A stretch of DNA of 64,000 bases, taken from the NCBI RefSeq assembly GCF_026183695.1, contig NZ_JAPFRD010000010.1, positions 48,072 through 112,071 of the forward strand. Reading direction: 5' to 3'. Both the position numbers and the translations under genes were made by a program. This document shows positions 26,247 to 36,992 of this stretch, one piece after another. The notes below the pieces were generated by a model. It did no database searches, was not told where the DNA came from, and saw only the letters and a program-made list of their open reading frames with translations. The first letter of the stretch is position 1, and each line of letters begins with the position of its first letter. This stretch comes from Alteromonas aquimaris. Lineage in GTDB: Bacteria > Pseudomonadota > Gammaproteobacteria > Enterobacterales > Alteromonadaceae.

Positions 26247-26473
26247 TTTAAAAACTGCTCAAGAGTTGCGTTATCGAATGGCCAACCAAGTTCCGCATGG
26301 GTGTCTTCACGTTTTATCACGGGGATACGGGCACCGTATAAATGATATAACTCGGCATCGTTCCGTATATTTACCTTTTTAACGTCTATAGGCTGGTTAA
26401 TCTGCGCAAGGAGTGCCATCGCATCCTCACACAAGTGGCATCCGGGGCCGGTATATAAAACAACACTTAACAT
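26243..26473 (-). CDS. Glutaredoxin-like protein (DUF836 family)
   Basis: This 76-residue thioredoxin-fold protein has a CxxC redox motif (Cys12-His-Leu-Cys15 in TGPGCHLCEDA) and the cis-Pro segment ARIPVIKRE. It fits the DUF836 glutaredoxin-like family seen between rlmKL and uup in Vibrio and Shewanella. I chose the ATG at 26471-26473; a GTG 15 bp upstream is less likely because the family begins at VVLYTGPGC. The start overlaps the rlmKL stop by a few bases and the end overlaps the uup start, so the three genes are translationally linked. The redox partner is unknown. Confidence 0.88.
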   Translation of the reverse strand: MLSVVLYTGPGCHLCEDAMALLAQINQPIDVKKVNIRNDAELYHLYGARIPVIKREDTHAELGWPFDNATLEQFLK

Positions 26474-28563
26474 GATAAGACCCAACACTTATGGATATTG
26501 CTGTGGCGCTCGAAATCAGTTGGAATAGTTTGCTTGGTTATGTCGGTGATGCGTAACCCTAAGGCTTCAATTTCTGCCGTGGCTAACTTAAATCCGCGAC
26601 GATTATTTGAAAAGATAATCTCTCCGTTTTCTTTTAGACATTTTCTGGCGTGTGTTATGAGGTCAACATGGTCGCGTTGTACGTCCCAGGTAGTATGCAT
26701 TCGCTTGGAGTTTGAGAAAGAAGGTGGGTCGATAAAAATCAAGTCATACTTGGCTTGATGGTCGGCTAGCCAGCTTACACAATCAGCTTGAATAAAGGCA
26801 TAAGGCCCGCTTAATTTATTCTGCTTGAAATTCTCTTTCGCCCATTCCAGATAGGTATTCGACATGTCCACCGTGGTGACCGAGCGCGCCCCACCCAATG
26901 CTGCAAAAACCGACACCGAACCCGTATAAGAAAACAGGTTCAGCACATCTTTCTGGGCTGATTTTGCCTTTACGATCTGACGCGTCTCACGATGATCCAA
27001 GAACAAGCCGGTATCTAAATAATCGGTAAGATTCACCAGAAATTGCGCGCCCTTCTCATGCACAATACGCGTTTCGCCTTTTTGAGAAAGCTTATTGTAT
27101 TGCTGCGTGCCTTTTTGTTTTTCACGTACTTTTAAATAGACATCTTTCGCTCCGACACCACACACAGCGGGAGCATGCAACAACACCTCCTGCAAACGAC
27201 GTTTCGCCTTTTCTTCTGAGACGGTTTTCGGTGGCGCGTATTCCTGGATCACAAGGGCGTCGCCGTATCGATCAATCGCCACGTTATAATCAGGCAGATC
27301 GGCATCGTAAATACGGTAACAATCAGTATGCTGGTACTTAATCCATTTATTGAGCTTTTTAAGATTTTTTTGCAACCGATTGGCAAACTCGTGATTACTA
27401 CCACTGACATTGAATTGCTGACAATTCTGTTCATCTAACAGGTAGTTTACTAAACGACACTCAAGTTTACCGTTATTGATGGCATAGTCTTTCTGGGCTT
27501 TTAATTTAAGCAACTTCAATAGATCTCGATTACTGCTAAGCAGCGACACATGCCAACCCTGCCATGCAGTTTTGAGGTGTTGCCCCCAATCTGTGAACAA
27601 AGAAATAAGCTCGGTTAGTTGACCGAGTCGTTCGCCGTATGGTGGGTTGCTCACTAAAAATCCATCCGCCTTTACGGGCGGACAATACGTTGTCGCGTTG
27701 GAGTGCGCAAATTCAATATCAGCAAACACGCCCGCGTTATCTGCATTTTTACGTGCAATAGCAATCAGGTTTTTATCAATATCCGCGGCAAAAATATTCT
27801 TTAGTCCATCTTTTTGTGCGCCGACGGCAGCGTTAATCAATTGCTCCCAAACGGTTTCGTCATGTTGTTTCCAGCGCTTAAACCCCCAATATTCTCTTTT
27901 CATTGCAGGCGCTATATTGCGTTGTATATAGGCGGCCTCAATCGCCAGAGTGCCCGAACCACACATCGGGTCGACCAGTGGCTGCGAGGTATCTTTAGTC
28001 CAGCCAGAGCGCATCAGCACGGCGCAGGCAACATGTTCTTTTAGTGGAGCATCACCCGTTTGTTGTCGATAAGCACGTTGGTGTAAACTGCTACCGCTTA
28101 AGTCGATACCAATGGTGATGAATTCTCGTCTGCAACGCGCAAAGATTGGCAGGTCAGGCTTATATTTTTGCACCGAAGGCCTCTCGCCCACATGCTCCAC
28201 AAATTGATCAACAATCGCATCTTTGATTTTGACCGCACCGAATTGGGTGTTTTTTATCACCCGGTTGGTACCATGAAACGCAATACTTAACGTTTGATTC
28301 GGTTCAAGGTGTGCAGACCAATCAACTTCTTTGGCGGCGTCATACAGCCCTTCGGCATCATTAAATTTATTTTCCGTCAGTACCCACACCACTCTGTTGG
28401 CTAGTCGGGACCATAAACAGAGGCGATAGGCCTGCTCTAATGTACCTGAAAATGTAAGTTGTCCTGGTGAGGCTTTGATTTGCGCATCAGGAACCAGGTT
28501 TTTTACTTCTTCAGCTAACAGTTCGTCTAACCCTTTGCTGGTGGTGAGTAGTATTGAGTTCAT
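26467..28563 (-). CDS. rlmL: Bifunctional 23S rRNA methyltransferase RlmKL
   Basis: RlmKL makes m2G2445 and m7G2069 in 23S rRNA. The 698-residue protein has an N-terminal THUMP domain (about 45-155), a first methyltransferase domain with VDPMCGSGTLAIEAA and the catalytic NPPYGER, and a second with LNLFSYTGSVSVFAALGGA and DPPSFSNSKR. Length matches the E. coli enzyme of about 700 residues. It starts 11 bp after pyrD and ends inside the glutaredoxin gene, so it is the second gene of the operon. Confidence 0.95.
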   Translation of the reverse strand: MNSILLTTSKGLDELLAEEVKNLVPDAQIKASPGQLTFSGTLEQAYRLCLWSRLANRVVWVLTENKFNDAEGLYDAAKEVDWSAHLEPNQTLSIAFHGTNRVIKNTQFGAVKIKDAIVDQFVEHVGERPSVQKYKPDLPIFARCRREFITIGIDLSGSSLHQRAYRQQTGDAPLKEHVACAVLMRSGWTKDTSQPLVDPMCGSGTLAIEAAYIQRNIAPAMKREYWGFKRWKQHDETVWEQLINAAVGAQKDGLKNIFAADIDKNLIAIARKNADNAGVFADIEFAHSNATTYCPPVKADGFLVSNPPYGERLGQLTELISLFTDWGQHLKTAWQGWHVSLLSSNRDLLKLLKLKAQKDYAINNGKLECRLVNYLLDEQNCQQFNVSGSNHEFANRLQKNLKKLNKWIKYQHTDCYRIYDADLPDYNVAIDRYGDALVIQEYAPPKTVSEEKAKRRLQEVLLHAPAVCGVGAKDVYLKVREKQKGTQQYNKLSQKGETRIVHEKGAQFLVNLTDYLDTGLFLDHRETRQIVKAKSAQKDVLNLFSYTGSVSVFAALGGARSVTTVDMSNTYLEWAKENFKQNKLSGPYAFIQADCVSWLADHQAKYDLIFIDPPSFSNSKRMHTTWDVQRDHVDLITHARKCLKENGEIIFSNNRRGFKLATAEIEALGLRITDITKQTIPTDFERHSNIHKCWVLSC

Positions 28564-28574
28564 AGTTCTCTTAA

Positions 28575-29582
28575 TTATAGGGATTTAGCAATACGCTTAA
28601 TCAAATCTGGTCCTTGATAAATAAATGCGGAATAGATTTGGATTAACGATGCGCCTGCATCTAAACGCTGTTTTGCAGTGTGTTCAGAGTGAATGCCACC
28701 CACACTGATAATGGGTAATGCTCTATCTAAATCGGCGGCAAGTTGTTTAGTGATTTGGTAACTTTTATCGTTTAGCACCGCACCGCTTAATCCTCCCGTC
28801 TCACTGGCATTTTTCAGTCCTTCAACAGGCTCACGTGCCAATGTGGTATTGGTGGCGATGACACCATCCATTTTCGACTCGACCAGTGCGCGGGCAAAAT
28901 CTGATACTTCAGTTGCTGACAGGTCTGGCGCGATTTTAACGAAAATTGGGACATACTTGCTGTGGGTCTGACATAACGTTTCCTGAGCCTGTTTTAAGCC
29001 ATTAAGCAGCGTTAAGAGTGCTTCGCCATGCTGCAGCTTACGTAACCCAGGCGTGTTGGGAGAAGAAATATTAACCGTGATATAGCTAGCATATGGGTAC
29101 ACTTTATTTAGGCAAATTAAATAATCGTTGAGTGCTTGTTCTTCCGGCGTATCTTTATTTTTGCCGATGTTTATGCCGATTACCCCTTTGTATTGAGACC
29201 GCTTCACCTGTTCAACAAGGTAATCCACCCCCTTGTTGTTAAAGCCCATACGATTAATGATGGCTTGTTTCTCCGGAATACGGAATAACCTGGGTTTAGG
29301 GTTACCAGCTTGAGGGCGTGGGGTAACGGTGCCCACCTCGATGAAACCGAAACCCATAGCCGCAAATGCATCAATACATTCGCCGTTTTTATCCAGTCCC
29401 GCCGCTAAACCTACCGGATTAGCGAATTTGATCCCTGCCACCGTAGTGGGTTTAGTAACAACTTTTTGCGAATAGAGTTTCTTTAATGGCGTGTGCTGGG
29501 TGCGATGCAACCACTTGATCGCAAGATCATGGCTGGTTTCCGGTTCACACTTGAGTAGTAAATTTTGAATAAGTGAATGCAT
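28575..29582 (-). CDS. pyrD: Dihydroorotate dehydrogenase (quinone, class 2)
   Basis: PyrD oxidises dihydroorotate to orotate in pyrimidine synthesis and passes electrons to quinone at the inner membrane. The 335-residue protein has the class 2 N-terminal amphipathic helices ([20 protein letters not shown]), [31 protein letters not shown], the catalytic-loop region [11 protein letters not shown], and the FMN-site GGIHSEHTA near the end. Length is normal. It heads a five-gene minus-strand run. The pyrD-rlmKL-uup-rmf-fabA order is conserved with enterobacteria, although zapC and ycbX are absent here. Confidence 0.96.
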   Translation of the reverse strand: MHSLIQNLLLKCEPETSHDLAIKWLHRTQHTPLKKLYSQKVVTKPTTVAGIKFANPVGLAAGLDKNGECIDAFAAMGFGFIEVGTVTPRPQAGNPKPRLFRIPEKQAIINRMGFNNKGVDYLVEQVKRSQYKGVIGINIGKNKDTPEEQALNDYLICLNKVYPYASYITVNISSPNTPGLRKLQHGEALLTLLNGLKQAQETLCQTHSKYVPIFVKIAPDLSATEVSDFARALVESKMDGVIATNTTLAREPVEGLKNASETGGLSGAVLNDKSYQITKQLAADLDRALPIISVGGIHSEHTAKQRLDAGASLIQIYSAFIYQGPDLIKRIAKSL

Positions 29583-29591
29583 ATCAATTAT

Positions 29592-29620
29592 AAAAAAGCC
29601 CTGAATACCAGGGCTTTTTT
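29592..29620 (-). terminator. Rho-independent terminator after glutamate dehydrogenase
   Basis: AAAAAAGCCCTG pairs perfectly with CAGGGCTTTTTT around a 5-base loop. On the minus strand the stem ends in a T-run, so it terminates the glutamate dehydrogenase gene before pyrD. Confidence 0.92.
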
Positions 29621-29645
29621 CAGTCAGGTAACAATTGCCACCATT

Positions 29646-32600
29646 CTAATGGTTAGACTTGACGCTTAAAAGCATCAATTCACGCAATGCGACAGAAAAC
29701 TTAGCAAATTCGTGTGTATTGCTAGTTTTAAACTCAGACATCATGTGATACCAGCGTTTTAACAACGTCTGATTTTGTTCCATCCAGCTGTCTAAGATTT
29801 CGTCAGCGTCTTTAGCATCAGGTCGTGACTGCAATAAATTAGCCGTGATTGAACGTTGCTGCCAATCTAGCTCTTCACGATAAGACGCTCGGGCTAGTGC
29901 CTGCCAATGGTTGCTCACCGATTGATTAGTAATTTGCTCCAGGAACCAGTGTAACTCAAGACGGGATCCTAGCTGGAAGTACAGTTTAGCTATTACCGAA
30001 GTGTCATGTGAATCTGCTTCATCAATTTGTGCCAGATCTAAACTGGAGAACATATTAGAGAAACTGGCCACTTGATAAGCGATATCCTGCGGAACACCTT
30101 CTTTAGAATAACGCTGTGTCATTTTCTCCAAATACGCATATTCCGCTTCAACTAGGTATTCCTGCAAATGCCGGGTTAAATTATCGAAGGTGGTTCGATA
30201 ACGATCAATCGATTCCTGAATACCTAGCGATTTATTGCCGTGGCGTAAATACCAACGTGACGCACGTCGCATAATTCGGCGACACGCTTCAAGCATTTCC
30301 AATTGAAGATCAGCCGGAATTTTATTGTCTAAATCTTCAATTTGTTCCCAGATAGACTCTATATTGAAAATACCTTTAATAATGGCATAAGCATTAGCAA
30401 TTTCATCTACCGTGGCACCGGTTTCTTCCTGCATTCTGAACACAAAGTTCAACCCCATATCGTTTACGATATTATTGGTTAACTTAGTGGCGATAATTTC
30501 GCTACGTAACGGGTGTTCTTGCATTTGTTGACTGAATTTGTCACGCAACACTGCAGGAAACGCGGTGATAAGTAATTTGCTATGGTAGGGGTTGGCCGTA
30601 ATTTCCGGAATATTTAATGCGTCTTTCAGTACCATCTTTCCGTAGGCTGATAACACGCTTAATTCCGGACGGGTAAAGCCCCTGTCGGACGCCACGCGGT
30701 CAGAAATTTCATCATCCGTTGGAATAAATTCCAACTCACGATTTAATAGCCCTTCCCTTTCAAGTCCGTGGATAAAACGCAACTGCTCTTTCAGCAGGGT
30801 CACGCCCGAGCGCTCGGTGATGGAAATAGATTGTGTTTGACGATAACAATCTTGCAATACCAATTCTGCAACATCATCGGTCATATCATAAAGCAACGCA
30901 TTGCGCTGTTTGAGTGTTAAATCACCATTGGCGACCAGACTGTTTAACAAGATCTTGATATTTACTTCGTTATCCGAACAGTCTACACCCCCGACATTAT
31001 CTATAAAGTCAGTATTAACACGACCGCCGTGCGCTGCATATTCGACGCGGCCAAGCTGGGTTAGACCCAGATTTCCACCCTCACCTACGATCTTGGCTTG
31101 GACATCTTTGCCATTAACCCGTAAGTCATCGTTGGCCCTATCCCCTACATCAGAATGGCTTTCTTTTGTACTCTTAATATAGGTACCGATCCCACCATTC
31201 CACAGCAGGTCAACAGGCATCTTTAGGATATTGTGGATCAATTCATTAGGCGTCATTGTTTGCTGACGTGTCCCTAACCACTTTTTCATTTCAGCGGTTA
31301 ATTTAATCGATTTCGCCGAACGATTGAACACACCCCCACCCGTGGAAATAAGCTTGCTATCATAGTCTTCCCATGACAACGAAGGGTTTTCGAATAGACG
31401 CTGGCGTTCTTTGTAGCTGGCTTTTGCATCCGGATTGGGATCAAAGAAAATATGCAAATGGTTAAATGCCGCAATCAAACGGGTATGTTCTGACAGCAAC
31501 ATACCATTACCAAATACGTCACCGGCCATATCACCTACACCAATGGCGGTAAACTCCGTGGTCTGACAGTTAATGCCCATTTCACGGAAGTGACGTTTCA
31601 CAGACTCCCAGCCACCACGGGCGGTAATACCCATTTTCTTATGGTCGTAACCTACACTGCCGCCTGATGCAAACGCATCGCCCAACCAGAAATTAAATTC
31701 GGCGGCAATGCTATTAGCAATATCTGAAAACGTTGCGGTGCCTTTATCCGCCGCAACCACCAGATACGGGTCGTCTTCATCAAGACGTACCACATCTTTA
31801 GGTGGCACGATTTCACCGTTAACAATGTTGTCAGTAATATCCAGCAGACTTCGGATAAAGGTGCGGTAACAGTTCTGACCTTCTGCCTGGACTGCGGCCC
31901 GACCTTCACTAAATGGCAATTGTTTACAAATGAAACCGCCTTTTGCTCCAACCGGTACGATGACCGTGTTTTTGACTTGTTGCGCTTTCACCAGACCCAA
32001 TATTTCAGTACGGAAGTCTTCCTGACGATCTGACCAACGCAATCCACCGCGCGCCACCTTGCCACCGCGCAAATGAACACCTTCAACCCGCGGGCTATAA
32101 ACGAAGATTTCGAATTTAGGTAATGGCAGCGGCATATCTGGAATAAGCTCAGGCATCATCTTAAATGATACATACGGCTTCTCAAGGCCGGCATCGTCAA
32201 GTTGATAGAAGTTTGTGCGTAAAGTCGCCTTCATCAAATCCAGGTAGCGTCGAATAATACGGTCATCGTCCAGATTGCTCACGTTATCTAACTGTGACTT
32301 GATTTCGATTAGGAGGGCTTCCTGCTTCTTCTGGTTGCGCTTCTTTTTAGGATTAAAACGCTGTTCAAAGAAATCAATTAGCAACTTGGCAATGTCAGGG
32401 TAATTCGACAGGGTATTTGCGATATAGTCGCGGCTGAATGAACTGCCTGTCTGGCGCATGTACTTTGCGTAGGCGCGTAAAATGGTGACCCGTCGTCCGG
32501 TCATGCCACCACCTAATATCAGGCGGTTAAATGCATCATCTTCTAAGGTGTTATGCCAAACTTTCGCGAAAGCATCCTGAAACAGTTCCTGTGCTTTCTC

Positions 32601-34484
32601 CATATCCATGTGCTGACCGCTTTTGTGCAACATGGTGAAGTCCATGACCCAGTTGCGCTCATTTTCGGAGCAGGTGATTTTGTACGGACTTTCATCGACT
32701 ACGCGAAGACCAAAATTCTCCAGCATCGGTAGGACGTCGGAAAGATGAATTGGTTCGGCTTTATGGAACAGCTTGAGCTTAACGATCTGACTGTCAGATT
32801 GCTCTTCTTGAGGACGATAGAAAAGCATATCCAAGGTATGATTTTCATCTAACAGCTCAAGTTTTTGAATATCAATCAATGCAGCGCTGGGTAAGTTTTG
32901 CTCCATATAGCTACGGGAAAAGGCATTAAGATATTTCTTTTCCAGTGCTTTTCCATTTGCTTCACCATATGCGGCGGTGATCGAGGAGGCTAGCTTGTCA
33001 TTCCACGACTTGGTTAGTTCAATTATATTTTTCTCAATTTCCTTCACATCATATTCCGCATTGTTATCATCGACCCGTGCTATGTAGTGTGTTCTTGCAT
33101 ACACAGATTCAGAGAAATAAGTAGTAAATTCGACTTCTTCTTTAGCACCTAAAGAAGCTTTTAGCAGGGCTTGCGTGTCTTTACGAAGTTGGGTGTTGTA
33201 ACGCTCTCTGGGCACAAACACCAAACATGAAAAGAAACGACCAAATATATCTTTTCTGATGAAGAGCTTCGAAATCCCCCGTTCTTGCATCTGAAATATT
33301 CCCTTAACTATCTGTGCAAGTTCAGCCGAAGGCGTTTGCAATAATTCGTCGCGAGGATAGGTTTCAATTATATTGACAAAGGCTTTATAAGCATGAGTCC
33401 CAGGCTCAAAACCTGAGTGATCGCAAACGCGTTTTATTTTTTCTCGCAGGATTGGCAAGTCGATTGCGCTGGAATTATAAAACGACGCTGAATAAAGGCC
33501 TAAGAAGCGGTGTTCACCAACTACGTGACCTTCTTTATCATACGCTTTGACGCCAATGTAATCCATGTACGCTGGTCTGTGTACGCGGGCGCGCGAGTTG
33601 GTCTTGGTCAGGATGAGTGGGTTACTGCTCAATGCTGCACTTCGTGCAGTGGCAGGTAAATTCGAAACCAGGCGCTCTCGATCACTGATTGAGTTTTTCA
33701 TTAAACCCAGGCTGGTATCATTTTGCGGTACCCAACGATGATCCCCTTCGATGGCCTTCACATCATAATAGCGGTATCCCATGAGAGTGAAGTTATGATC
33801 AGCTAACCAGTTCAGAAAGGTTTTGGTCTGCTTTTTCTCGTCACCAGAAACTGGCCAGTTCAACTTATCTGCTTGCTCGATAACTTCGTCAAGCTTCTTG
33901 CCCATGGCTTGCCAGTCGTTTACCGCCAGCCACACTTCTTCAACCACTGAATGCAGCTCTTTGGTTAACGTATCAATATCTTTCTTCGCGGTTTGACGGT
34001 CAATCTCGATAAAAAGTACGGTTTCTTTAGTAATGCCGTTGCCTGCTTTACCCGGCTCTACAAACTCGGTTATTTTATTTTCATTGTTACGTTTTAAACC
34101 GATAGGACTATGCAGGAATAAATGGGAATTGATACCCATCCGGTTTAACGCCATACGCACGGAGTCCACCAGAAACGGCATATCCTTAACGATAATCTCA
34201 ACAATTGTGTGACTTGAGTGCCACCCTTGCTTTGCAATTTCGGGATTAAACACCCGAATAAAGGGCTTTTTACTATCAAATGTTTCTAATGCGTTCCATA
34301 AACTCAATGTGGCGCCATAAAGGTCGCTGTCATTGCGATATTCCAGGTCATCATTGGAAATGTTTTTATATAACAGACGACCAAACTGCTGAACTAGTGC
34401 TTTTTGCCGTGCGTCCACTTTTTTGTCGATAAGTGAATAAACATTGTCTAGCAGTACTGAATGCCGCTGAGAGGTGACTGTCAT
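29646..34484 (-). CDS. gdhB: NAD-specific glutamate dehydrogenase, large type
   Basis: This 1612-residue enzyme belongs to the 180-kDa class of NAD-dependent glutamate dehydrogenases, which convert glutamate to 2-oxoglutarate and ammonium, mainly for catabolism. The N-terminal half contains ACT-like regulatory regions. The catalytic part (about 720-1220) has RGGKVARGGLRWSDR, VIVPVGAKGGF with the substrate Lys, and the nucleotide-binding AIGVGDMAGDVFGNG. A helical C-terminal domain follows. Length fits the class. It is transcribed alone, with a terminator on each side (29592-29620 and 34610-34634). Confidence 0.95.
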   Translation of the reverse strand: MTVTSQRHSVLLDNVYSLIDKKVDARQKALVQQFGRLLYKNISNDDLEYRNDSDLYGATLSLWNALETFDSKKPFIRVFNPEIAKQGWHSSHTIVEIIVKDMPFLVDSVRMALNRMGINSHLFLHSPIGLKRNNENKITEFVEPGKAGNGITKETVLFIEIDRQTAKKDIDTLTKELHSVVEEVWLAVNDWQAMGKKLDEVIEQADKLNWPVSGDEKKQTKTFLNWLADHNFTLMGYRYYDVKAIEGDHRWVPQNDTSLGLMKNSISDRERLVSNLPATARSAALSSNPLILTKTNSRARVHRPAYMDYIGVKAYDKEGHVVGEHRFLGLYSASFYNSSAIDLPILREKIKRVCDHSGFEPGTHAYKAFVNIIETYPRDELLQTPSAELAQIVKGIFQMQERGISKLFIRKDIFGRFFSCLVFVPRERYNTQLRKDTQALLKASLGAKEEVEFTTYFSESVYARTHYIARVDDNNAEYDVKEIEKNIIELTKSWNDKLASSITAAYGEANGKALEKKYLNAFSRSYMEQNLPSAALIDIQKLELLDENHTLDMLFYRPQEEQSDSQIVKLKLFHKAEPIHLSDVLPMLENFGLRVVDESPYKITCSENERNWVMDFTMLHKSGQHMDMEKAQELFQDAFAKVWHNTLEDDAFNRLILGGGMTGRRVTILRAYAKYMRQTGSSFSRDYIANTLSNYPDIAKLLIDFFEQRFNPKKKRNQKKQEALLIEIKSQLDNVSNLDDDRIIRRYLDLMKATLRTNFYQLDDAGLEKPYVSFKMMPELIPDMPLPLPKFEIFVYSPRVEGVHLRGGKVARGGLRWSDRQEDFRTEILGLVKAQQVKNTVIVPVGAKGGFICKQLPFSEGRAAVQAEGQNCYRTFIRSLLDITDNIVNGEIVPPKDVVRLDEDDPYLVVAADKGTATFSDIANSIAAEFNFWLGDAFASGGSVGYDHKKMGITARGGWESVKRHFREMGINCQTTEFTAIGVGDMAGDVFGNGMLLSEHTRLIAAFNHLHIFFDPNPDAKASYKERQRLFENPSLSWEDYDSKLISTGGGVFNRSAKSIKLTAEMKKWLGTRQQTMTPNELIHNILKMPVDLLWNGGIGTYIKSTKESHSDVGDRANDDLRVNGKDVQAKIVGEGGNLGLTQLGRVEYAAHGGRVNTDFIDNVGGVDCSDNEVNIKILLNSLVANGDLTLKQRNALLYDMTDDVAELVLQDCYRQTQSISITERSGVTLLKEQLRFIHGLEREGLLNRELEFIPTDDEISDRVASDRGFTRPELSVLSAYGKMVLKDALNIPEITANPYHSKLLITAFPAVLRDKFSQQMQEHPLRSEIIATKLTNNIVNDMGLNFVFRMQEETGATVDEIANAYAIIKGIFNIESIWEQIEDLDNKIPADLQLEMLEACRRIMRRASRWYLRHGNKSLGIQESIDRYRTTFDNLTRHLQEYLVEAEYAYLEKMTQRYSKEGVPQDIAYQVASFSNMFSSLDLAQIDEADSHDTSVIAKLYFQLGSRLELHWFLEQITNQSVSNHWQALARASYREELDWQQRSITANLLQSRPDAKDADEILDSWMEQNQTLLKRWYHMMSEFKTSNTHEFAKFSVALRELMLLSVKSNH

Positions 34485-34609
34485 GAATAAACCTTTTGTT
34501 GTCGTAAGTGCAGAGTATCACTCGCTATTTTCGCTAAATATTGGCGCTAATGAAAGCCTTATTTAACGTCAATTTAACAGCATAGATAAGTATGCAACTT
34601 TACATTATA

Positions 34610-34634
34610 AAAAAGGGCCTTAACGGCCCTTTTT
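34610..34634. terminator. Strong terminator between RND exporter and glutamate dehydrogenase
   Basis: AAAAAGGGCC pairs perfectly with GGCCCTTTTT around a 5-base loop. The T-run on the minus strand ends the RND-exporter transcript before the glutamate dehydrogenase promoter; it could also act on plus-strand transcripts. Confidence 0.9.
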
Positions 34635-34662
34635 TGCTTAGCTATGCAAAAAATTTTAACGA

Positions 34663-36984
34663 TTATAGCTCATTTCGCTTGTACCAAAGAAGTCTGGCCA
34701 GTGCGGGTAATACGATTATTGCGCCTAACATGTTCACTAGGAACATAAATGTCAGCAAAATACCCATATCCATTTGGAATTTAAGGGTAGAGAAAACCCA
34801 GGTACTCACGCCTATCGCCAACGTAATGCCCGTAAATAATACGGCACTTCCCCGCTCTTTCAAGGCGGCAAGATACGCAGCTTGGACCGTATCGCCATGT
34901 TTTAACCGGTGACTCATCGTTGAGAGTATATAAATCCCATAATCCACACCGATACCTACCCCCAAAGCAATGACAGGCAGGGTGGAAACGGTAAGGCCAA
35001 TTTCCAGGTAAGTCATTAGTGCCTGTGCAAGCACCGAAACAACGTACAGTGGGATCACGACCGATAGCGTTGCACGAAGCGAGCGGAAACTAAGCAAGCA
35101 AAGTAATATTACCGCACCGAACACATAGGCCATCATAGGCATTTGCGCACTCTTAACCGCTTCATTGGTAGCGGCCATTACACCGACCGGACCAGATGCT
35201 AGGCTAAACTTCATATCATCGGTCTCATAATCTTGACGATATTCTTTAACAGCATCCACTACTCGGGATATCGTTTCTGCCTTATGGTCTTCCATAAAGA
35301 GAATAACCGGCATGACTGAGCAATTACCATTGAGTAAGCCCGAAGAGGTTGGAATGCGCGCTATTGCCTGCACCAGTGTCTGCTGGTTTCTTGGTAATAC
35401 CTGCCACTTTACATTACCTTCGTTGTAACCGGCGTTAACCACTTTAGCAACAGAAGCCAGCGATACGGTTGATTGAACGCCTTTAACGTTTTCCATTTTC
35501 CACTGAAAGTCATCTATAGCTTTCATTACGGTGTAAGAAGTACACGCTTCCGGTGAGGTTTCCACCAGTACTGAGATGTAATCGACTGTCACTTCGTATT
35601 TATCGGTAATCAGAAATGTATCTTGGTTATACCGAGAAGACTCATGCAAAGCAGGCGCGCCTGCATGTAAATCTCCTATTTTCATATTCTGTGATTGATA
35701 AAAACCAAACGCGAATAAAAGTGTAGTTATGACCAGAATAACTGGCGCAGCCTTTTTCTGAGAACAGCAGGCCACCATATTCCAAAACTTATTACTTCTC
35801 TCTTCTTTCCCTGCAAACTTATCAACATAATGGGAATCAAATTTTAAGAAACTCATTAACACGGGAAGTAAAATCAAGTTAGTTAGGATGATAACCGCTA
35901 CACCCATGCTCGCGGTGATGGCAAGTTCACGAATGATACCGATATCTATAACCAGTAAGGTCATAAAGCCCACGGTGTCTGATAATAAAGCAATACCACC
36001 AGGAACTAATAATGTGCGAAATGCACTCATCGCCGCATGTTTGGCGCCAGAACCATTCACGGCTCTTTTCTCAACGGCATTGATCATTTGAACGCCGTGA
36101 CTGACCCCTATCGCAAATACCAGGAAGGGAACAAGTATTGACATGGGATCCATGCCAAATCCCATAAATGAGAGCAAGCCAAGTTGCCAAACCACTGCAA
36201 TGACTGAACACAATAACGGTAGGATGGTAAGCATGATATTGCGTGAAAAGAAATACACCATCACGGCAGTTATTGCTAATGCAATAGCAAAAAACAGCAG
36301 TACATCTTTGGCACCGTCAGCGACATCCCCTATCATTTTGGAGAAGCCGATGATATGGACCGATATACTATCGGAACTGAATTGGTTACGTATTTTTTCT
36401 TCTAGTTCATTGGCAAACTTTAATGTATCAAGCTGTTCACCTGTTTGCGGATCAAGTTCCAGTAACTGTGCCGTGACCATTGCACAGCTGTAATCACTTG
36501 ATACCTGGCGACCAACTATATTTGCTTTTTCAACATTTGCTGCGACCAGCTGCAGCGCAGCTGGAGAAGAGGAGTTGAAATCCGCTGGGATTACCGGGCC
36601 CCCTGCAAATCCACCTTCCACAATTTCTGTAAAACGCGTGGATGGCGAAAACAAAGAGACCACTAGCGCACGATTAACCCCATTGATAAAAAAGAGTTGG
36701 TCATGCACGTTCTTAAGTGTGTCAAAAAAGTTTTGATTGTAGATATTCCCTTGCTTATCGCACACAGAAACCAACACACTATTAGCACCGCCAAAATCTT
36801 TGCGATACTTCATGTAAGTCTGCATATATTCGTGATTTAGCGGAATATTTTTTTCAAACCCCGCATCAAGGCGCATCTGTGATGACTGGTATCCCAAAAA
36901 CAGTGTAGCCAGGACAAAAAGGAACACGACAATTTTGCGACTCCCAAAAACGATGCGTTCTGCTAAATGAGTAATACGTGACAT
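34663..36984 (-). CDS. RND/MMPL-type exporter
   Basis: This 773-residue inner-membrane protein belongs to the RND superfamily branch with MMPL and hopanoid exporters (COG1033), typically moving lipids or hydrophobic molecules using the proton gradient. It has the expected two halves, each with one N-terminal helix, a periplasmic loop and five further helices. The first half has GFGMDPMSILVPFLVFAIGVSHGVQM in the sterol-sensing-like segment; the second has ALGVGIGVDYGIYILS. It is the last gene of a four-gene envelope cluster with YCF48-like, DUF1329 and DUF1302 genes, 8 bp after the YCF48 gene. Confidence 0.9.
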   Translation of the reverse strand: MSRITHLAERIVFGSRKIVVFLFVLATLFLGYQSSQMRLDAGFEKNIPLNHEYMQTYMKYRKDFGGANSVLVSVCDKQGNIYNQNFFDTLKNVHDQLFFINGVNRALVVSLFSPSTRFTEIVEGGFAGGPVIPADFNSSSPAALQLVAANVEKANIVGRQVSSDYSCAMVTAQLLELDPQTGEQLDTLKFANELEEKIRNQFSSDSISVHIIGFSKMIGDVADGAKDVLLFFAIALAITAVMVYFFSRNIMLTILPLLCSVIAVVWQLGLLSFMGFGMDPMSILVPFLVFAIGVSHGVQMINAVEKRAVNGSGAKHAAMSAFRTLLVPGGIALLSDTVGFMTLLVIDIGIIRELAITASMGVAVIILTNLILLPVLMSFLKFDSHYVDKFAGKEERSNKFWNMVACCSQKKAAPVILVITTLLFAFGFYQSQNMKIGDLHAGAPALHESSRYNQDTFLITDKYEVTVDYISVLVETSPEACTSYTVMKAIDDFQWKMENVKGVQSTVSLASVAKVVNAGYNEGNVKWQVLPRNQQTLVQAIARIPTSSGLLNGNCSVMPVILFMEDHKAETISRVVDAVKEYRQDYETDDMKFSLASGPVGVMAATNEAVKSAQMPMMAYVFGAVILLCLLSFRSLRATLSVVIPLYVVSVLAQALMTYLEIGLTVSTLPVIALGVGIGVDYGIYILSTMSHRLKHGDTVQAAYLAALKERGSAVLFTGITLAIGVSTWVFSTLKFQMDMGILLTFMFLVNMLGAIIVLPALARLLWYKRNEL

Positions 36985-36992
36985 GTCGCTCG

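Noticed and set aside
26297..26306. ATGGGTGTCT inside the glutaredoxin-like gene
   Set aside because: It lies in conserved coding sequence and shares none of the flanking text of the real copies.
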